This document shows, piece after piece, positions 61,046 to 64,000 of a stretch of DNA of 64,000 bases; the first letter of the stretch is position 1; every line of letters begins with the position of its first letter. Origin of the DNA: Agarophyton chilense (taxonomy: Eukaryota > Rhodophyta > Florideophyceae > Gracilariales > Gracilariaceae); the NCBI GenBank assembly GCA_030374765.1, contig JARGXX010000006.1, forward strand, positions 868,001-932,000, read 5' to 3'. A model generated the notes under the pieces. It saw only the letters and a list, made by a program, of their open reading frames with translations. It was not told the DNA's origin and did not search any database. Made by a program: the position numbers and the translations under genes.

Positions 61046-63186
61046 CAACAGATGTAAAGCATTGCGGTATACAGCTTAAAACAAGAATTAGAAGGCGCTC
61101 TTACAAAATCACATGAAGAAATAATTGTTCTAAACTATACTTGAAGTTGACAGATGCATGCTTCCAACTAGACACTAACGAAAACATTAGTAAATCAGGA
61201 GGATTGAAGAACGCAGAGCAACATATACGACTCTCATCACGCCCATTTACTCTGTGTAGAGATCTTAGTACGTATTGCTACCTAATACTATCAATAAACA
61301 ATATTGTGTGGTTGACAACAATAAGAACCAAGTATACTTTCGACGAAGTCTACTTAGAGAGGGCAGTCGTGACCCCTTATTCTTACTAATGAAAGCAATC
61401 TTGCTATACCATGGTAATTTTTCATAAACCAAACCATCGAGCGTTCCGGAGTAGCGATAAAGAAAGTGCCCAAAATAAAATGGAGCTCAATCTCCATTAC
61501 ATTTCAAACACTGTTTTATTTGCTACATGCACTTACACGTGGTGTCGCATGTGGTGGACTTTCGAAAAGAACTGTATTTTCTCACTCGATTAGCTGTCGG
61601 CGCCAAAAATGTCATTCCGTGTCTTCGTATGTCAAACGTGTTTCTGGTTTATGAAAAGCTAAGCGCTGTAGACCTCAACACTTCAAGCAATTTATATAAT
61701 CAGACAATTTAAACAGCTTTATCTACTTGCCGTTAAGGCTCAGACCAAGGTTTACGGAATTTTCGCTGCGTAACAGCTTCGCACTCGACGCTAAGAGCTA
61801 TGAAGCCAGACAAAATATTAACTACAATTAGAGATACCAACTCGGTTTGCCCTCCATCTCGGGCGGCAAATGCGACCCTCCAGACGAGGAGACAAAACAA
61901 GCGCCATTCTTGAAATGGTGGCACCACCAATCTGTTTTGAACAACAAACAAAATGAAAGACAATCTGGAAGTCATGTTGCAACCACATACTTACTCTTCA
62001 AGGCTTCATTGTAGACCACCGCATGGTAAAAACAGGGCCCTGTCACGTACCATTCAGTGTACTAAAGGTCGTTTTGGCCGACAAAATTCGCGTACTGCGG
62101 AACCTTTTTTCGAAGGACGACGCAGGCAACAGAACGGCTGCGGTGGACGAAAGGTATACAAGGCCCGCAGTACGAGCCGATTGGCGAATGGGGACAGTTT
62201 GTTAAGGTAAAGCGCGGCGGCTTGGCGGTGCCGGAGTCTGCTAAATCGAACAGTTGTGTAGTTGTTCATATGAGGGTTGCGAGCGAGTCGCCTAAAGTGG
62301 AAGAACGATCATCGCAAGAGGTATCACAAGAACACCTTGAACAGTGGATAGCGCGGGTTCAAAAGAGAATGTTCGAAGATAACACACTTGTAAAAATATG
62401 GAAAGATTCGAAACGACCGAAATGTTGTGCTGCCTTCGCTTTGACAGACAAGACCTCGAGGGTGCTCCGCTCTTGACGGAGAGGATATGTAGCATACTGG
62501 GTGCATATGAATCGGAACACCGAAAATACTGTGTTCACGCGATGAAACAGACCTAAGCTATCGTTTGAGGGATACCGGAATACGGGCAGGTATGAGAAAA
62601 AAAGTGATGAAAAAAATTTGGAAATAAACTTTTTTATTTGAAAGTATTGTATTTATTGTATATTTTTTGGGTGCCACCACCAGATTTTTTATTTGAGATT
62701 GTTCAAATAGTTGTCACAAAGCAACTCCACGTGTGTGAAATACTGTTGTTAGACGCTGTGGGTTATCGGTTATTTTATACATAGGATACTCTGTAAGATG
62801 GACTATGAAAGGCACTTTTAGATTAGGACAAGATCGTTTGCTCCGCTGAGGGCTTGCTACCTGCTCTCCGCGTCGCTTCGTTTTACTCTTTAGGGCTGTA
62901 CCTTTTGGTACTCGTTGCGCATTTTTGATAGGACACAATCTCGGTAGCTGACGATGTTCTTGCACTCACGGCAGAGTACCCGTTCAATTGGGTTCTTTGT
63001 AGATATAGGCGACTTGGCAACATCGATACCCTTTCATTACTCCTATTACATCTTAACTGCCGCCGTAAACTATCCAACCTTACGTCTTATACCATTTTGT
63101 GTCACCTACCCCCCAGTCGCATGACACTATTGTCAAACCACTTGGTTTCCGACAGCTTGAGACCATGTTTGGCTGTTTATTGCGGA
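61046..63186. other. Region without recognised gene
   Basis: About 2.1 kb with short frames only. The stretch at 61953-62476 has higher GC and open frames in several registers, but none resembles a known protein. Confidence 0.4.
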
Positions 63187-63564
63187 TTAACGGTGTGAAG
63201 AGAGCTGCAATATTTCTTTTACGGCGATCTGGTTGAGCAATCTGTGGGAAATCGGATTATCTTTTGTCAAAACGTCTGCAATATTGACGTTTCTTGAAAC
63301 CCACCTTAATACATTCAGCTCTTTATATTCAAATGAGTAACGTAGACGTTGCACAGTTTAGCGCAGATGGTATCTTTCACCCTCTTGTGTCGTCTTTTTC
63401 GAATCAAAAAGTCCTTTCGAATCGAAATTGCGCACATGCTTGAATTCGTCTTCAGAAGACACAGATTTCAAAGCACACTTGAGATTGCACCCGCGATCAT
63501 CAGCGTCAGTGCATGCCAGAATTTCAGTGCTGTAGGAAAAGTACGTCACTCTTCTCTGCTTCAT
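63187..63564 (-). pseudogene. copia E RNase H C-terminal fragment
   Basis: Reads STEILACTDADDRGCNLKC and DSKGLFDSKK, then after a frameshift NVLRWVSRNVNIADVLTKDN, the usual end of a copia polyprotein. It matches the motif order of copia B (SKILACAEAKDRG...ADLFTK). Only the end of the gene is present. Confidence 0.65.
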
Positions 63565-63624
63565 TCTTTCCCAGTCAATAAGAGTTACGTTCTAGCATTT
63601 CCCTCATCAGTTCTGTATCTAATG

Positions 63625-64000
63625 CCAGTGTACCGCAATGACTGGTGGGTCAGGGTACTGGACTCAACCTTTGGTAGCGTAGTAGAGCGGATCCTAAGGT
63701 CCGTATACTTGACGGCGGCACTTCCAGAGTACTTGGGGCAATGAGCGAGCGTTCACTGCGTATTCCTACAGGTCGGAGCTACGGAAACAACGGCTTGAAA
63801 ACCAATTGATGGAACTAATGTACCAAAGGGGGTAATTTTGTATCTAAAGGTACATACCCAATTCTAAGGGAGAAGCGTCTCCCTATCCAATTAAATATAG
63901 ATGGCAAGGCTCTGAGATCTCCAGTGCACTGGAAGGCTATTTTATAACACTAAATTAAATAAAAAACTTCTCGAAATATGTCTAGCTGAGGTCGGCCAGT
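63625..64000 (-). repeat. LTR-like repeat, second copy, running to the window edge
   Basis: Diverged match to 45663-46040, same orientation, with conserved blocks TCCTACAGGTCGGAGCTACG and GGGAGAAGCGTCTC. It lies upstream of a copia RNase H end, an order that does not fit one intact element, so it is either a solo LTR or part of a rearranged remnant. Confidence 0.5.

Overview
The window is eukaryotic nuclear DNA and is mostly transposable elements, with a few host genes at the edges and in the middle. The host genes have few or no introns. They include an agarase/carrageenase-like GH16 enzyme, a DDB1 homologue, an LPMO-like secreted protein and a secreted cyclase-family protein. These genes, together with chromodomain Ty3/gypsy, Ty1/copia, Harbinger and hAT elements, fit a red macroalga (florideophyte, for example Chondrus-like) best. 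That assignment is inference from gene content, not proof.

Left edge (1-2.4 kb): a GH16 gene (minus, cut by the window edge) and a DDB1 gene (plus) face away from each other. Both are broken: each has one in-frame TGA, and DDB1 also has a frameshift and lacks its C-terminal two thirds.

2.4-30.7 kb: the dominant structure is a very large inverted duplication. Its arms are 3186-15510 and 18825-30696, with a 3.3-kb spacer. Each arm holds one chromodomain Ty3/gypsy element (L on plus, R on minus; full LTR 915 bp) plus the adjoining part of a dead PIF/Harbinger transposon. L has a perfect 5-bp target duplication; R has none. Gene order in the element is gag, then pol in the -1 frame behind a slippery site and hairpins, then a separate chromodomain ORF, then a long ORF of 618 codons in antisense. 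L keeps protease-RT-RNase H-integrase but has stops in gag and in the antisense ORF. R keeps gag and the antisense ORF but lost its protease to a 638-bp deletion. The spacer holds a dead hAT transposon that itself carries a solo LTR.

30.7-40.5 kb: a truncated unknown gene, a 341-aa hypothetical gene, an LPMO-like secreted protein (36650-37765) and a secreted cyclase-family protein (38177-39160). This is the only host-gene-rich stretch.

40.5-47 kb: old minus-strand copia remnants, one interrupted by a solo LTR in integrase. 47852-52931: a complete, apparently young copia element (268-bp LTRs with one difference, GGGGG target duplication, one uninterrupted 1509-aa polyprotein) that appears to use the anticodon half of initiator tRNA-Met as primer. 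55.6-61.0 kb: a decayed plus-strand copia element of a fungal-like lineage that also encodes a twin C2H2 (U1/JAZ-type) zinc-finger protein. The right edge holds another copia RNase H fragment and a diverged LTR-like repeat. No rRNA, tRNA or CRISPR was recognised.
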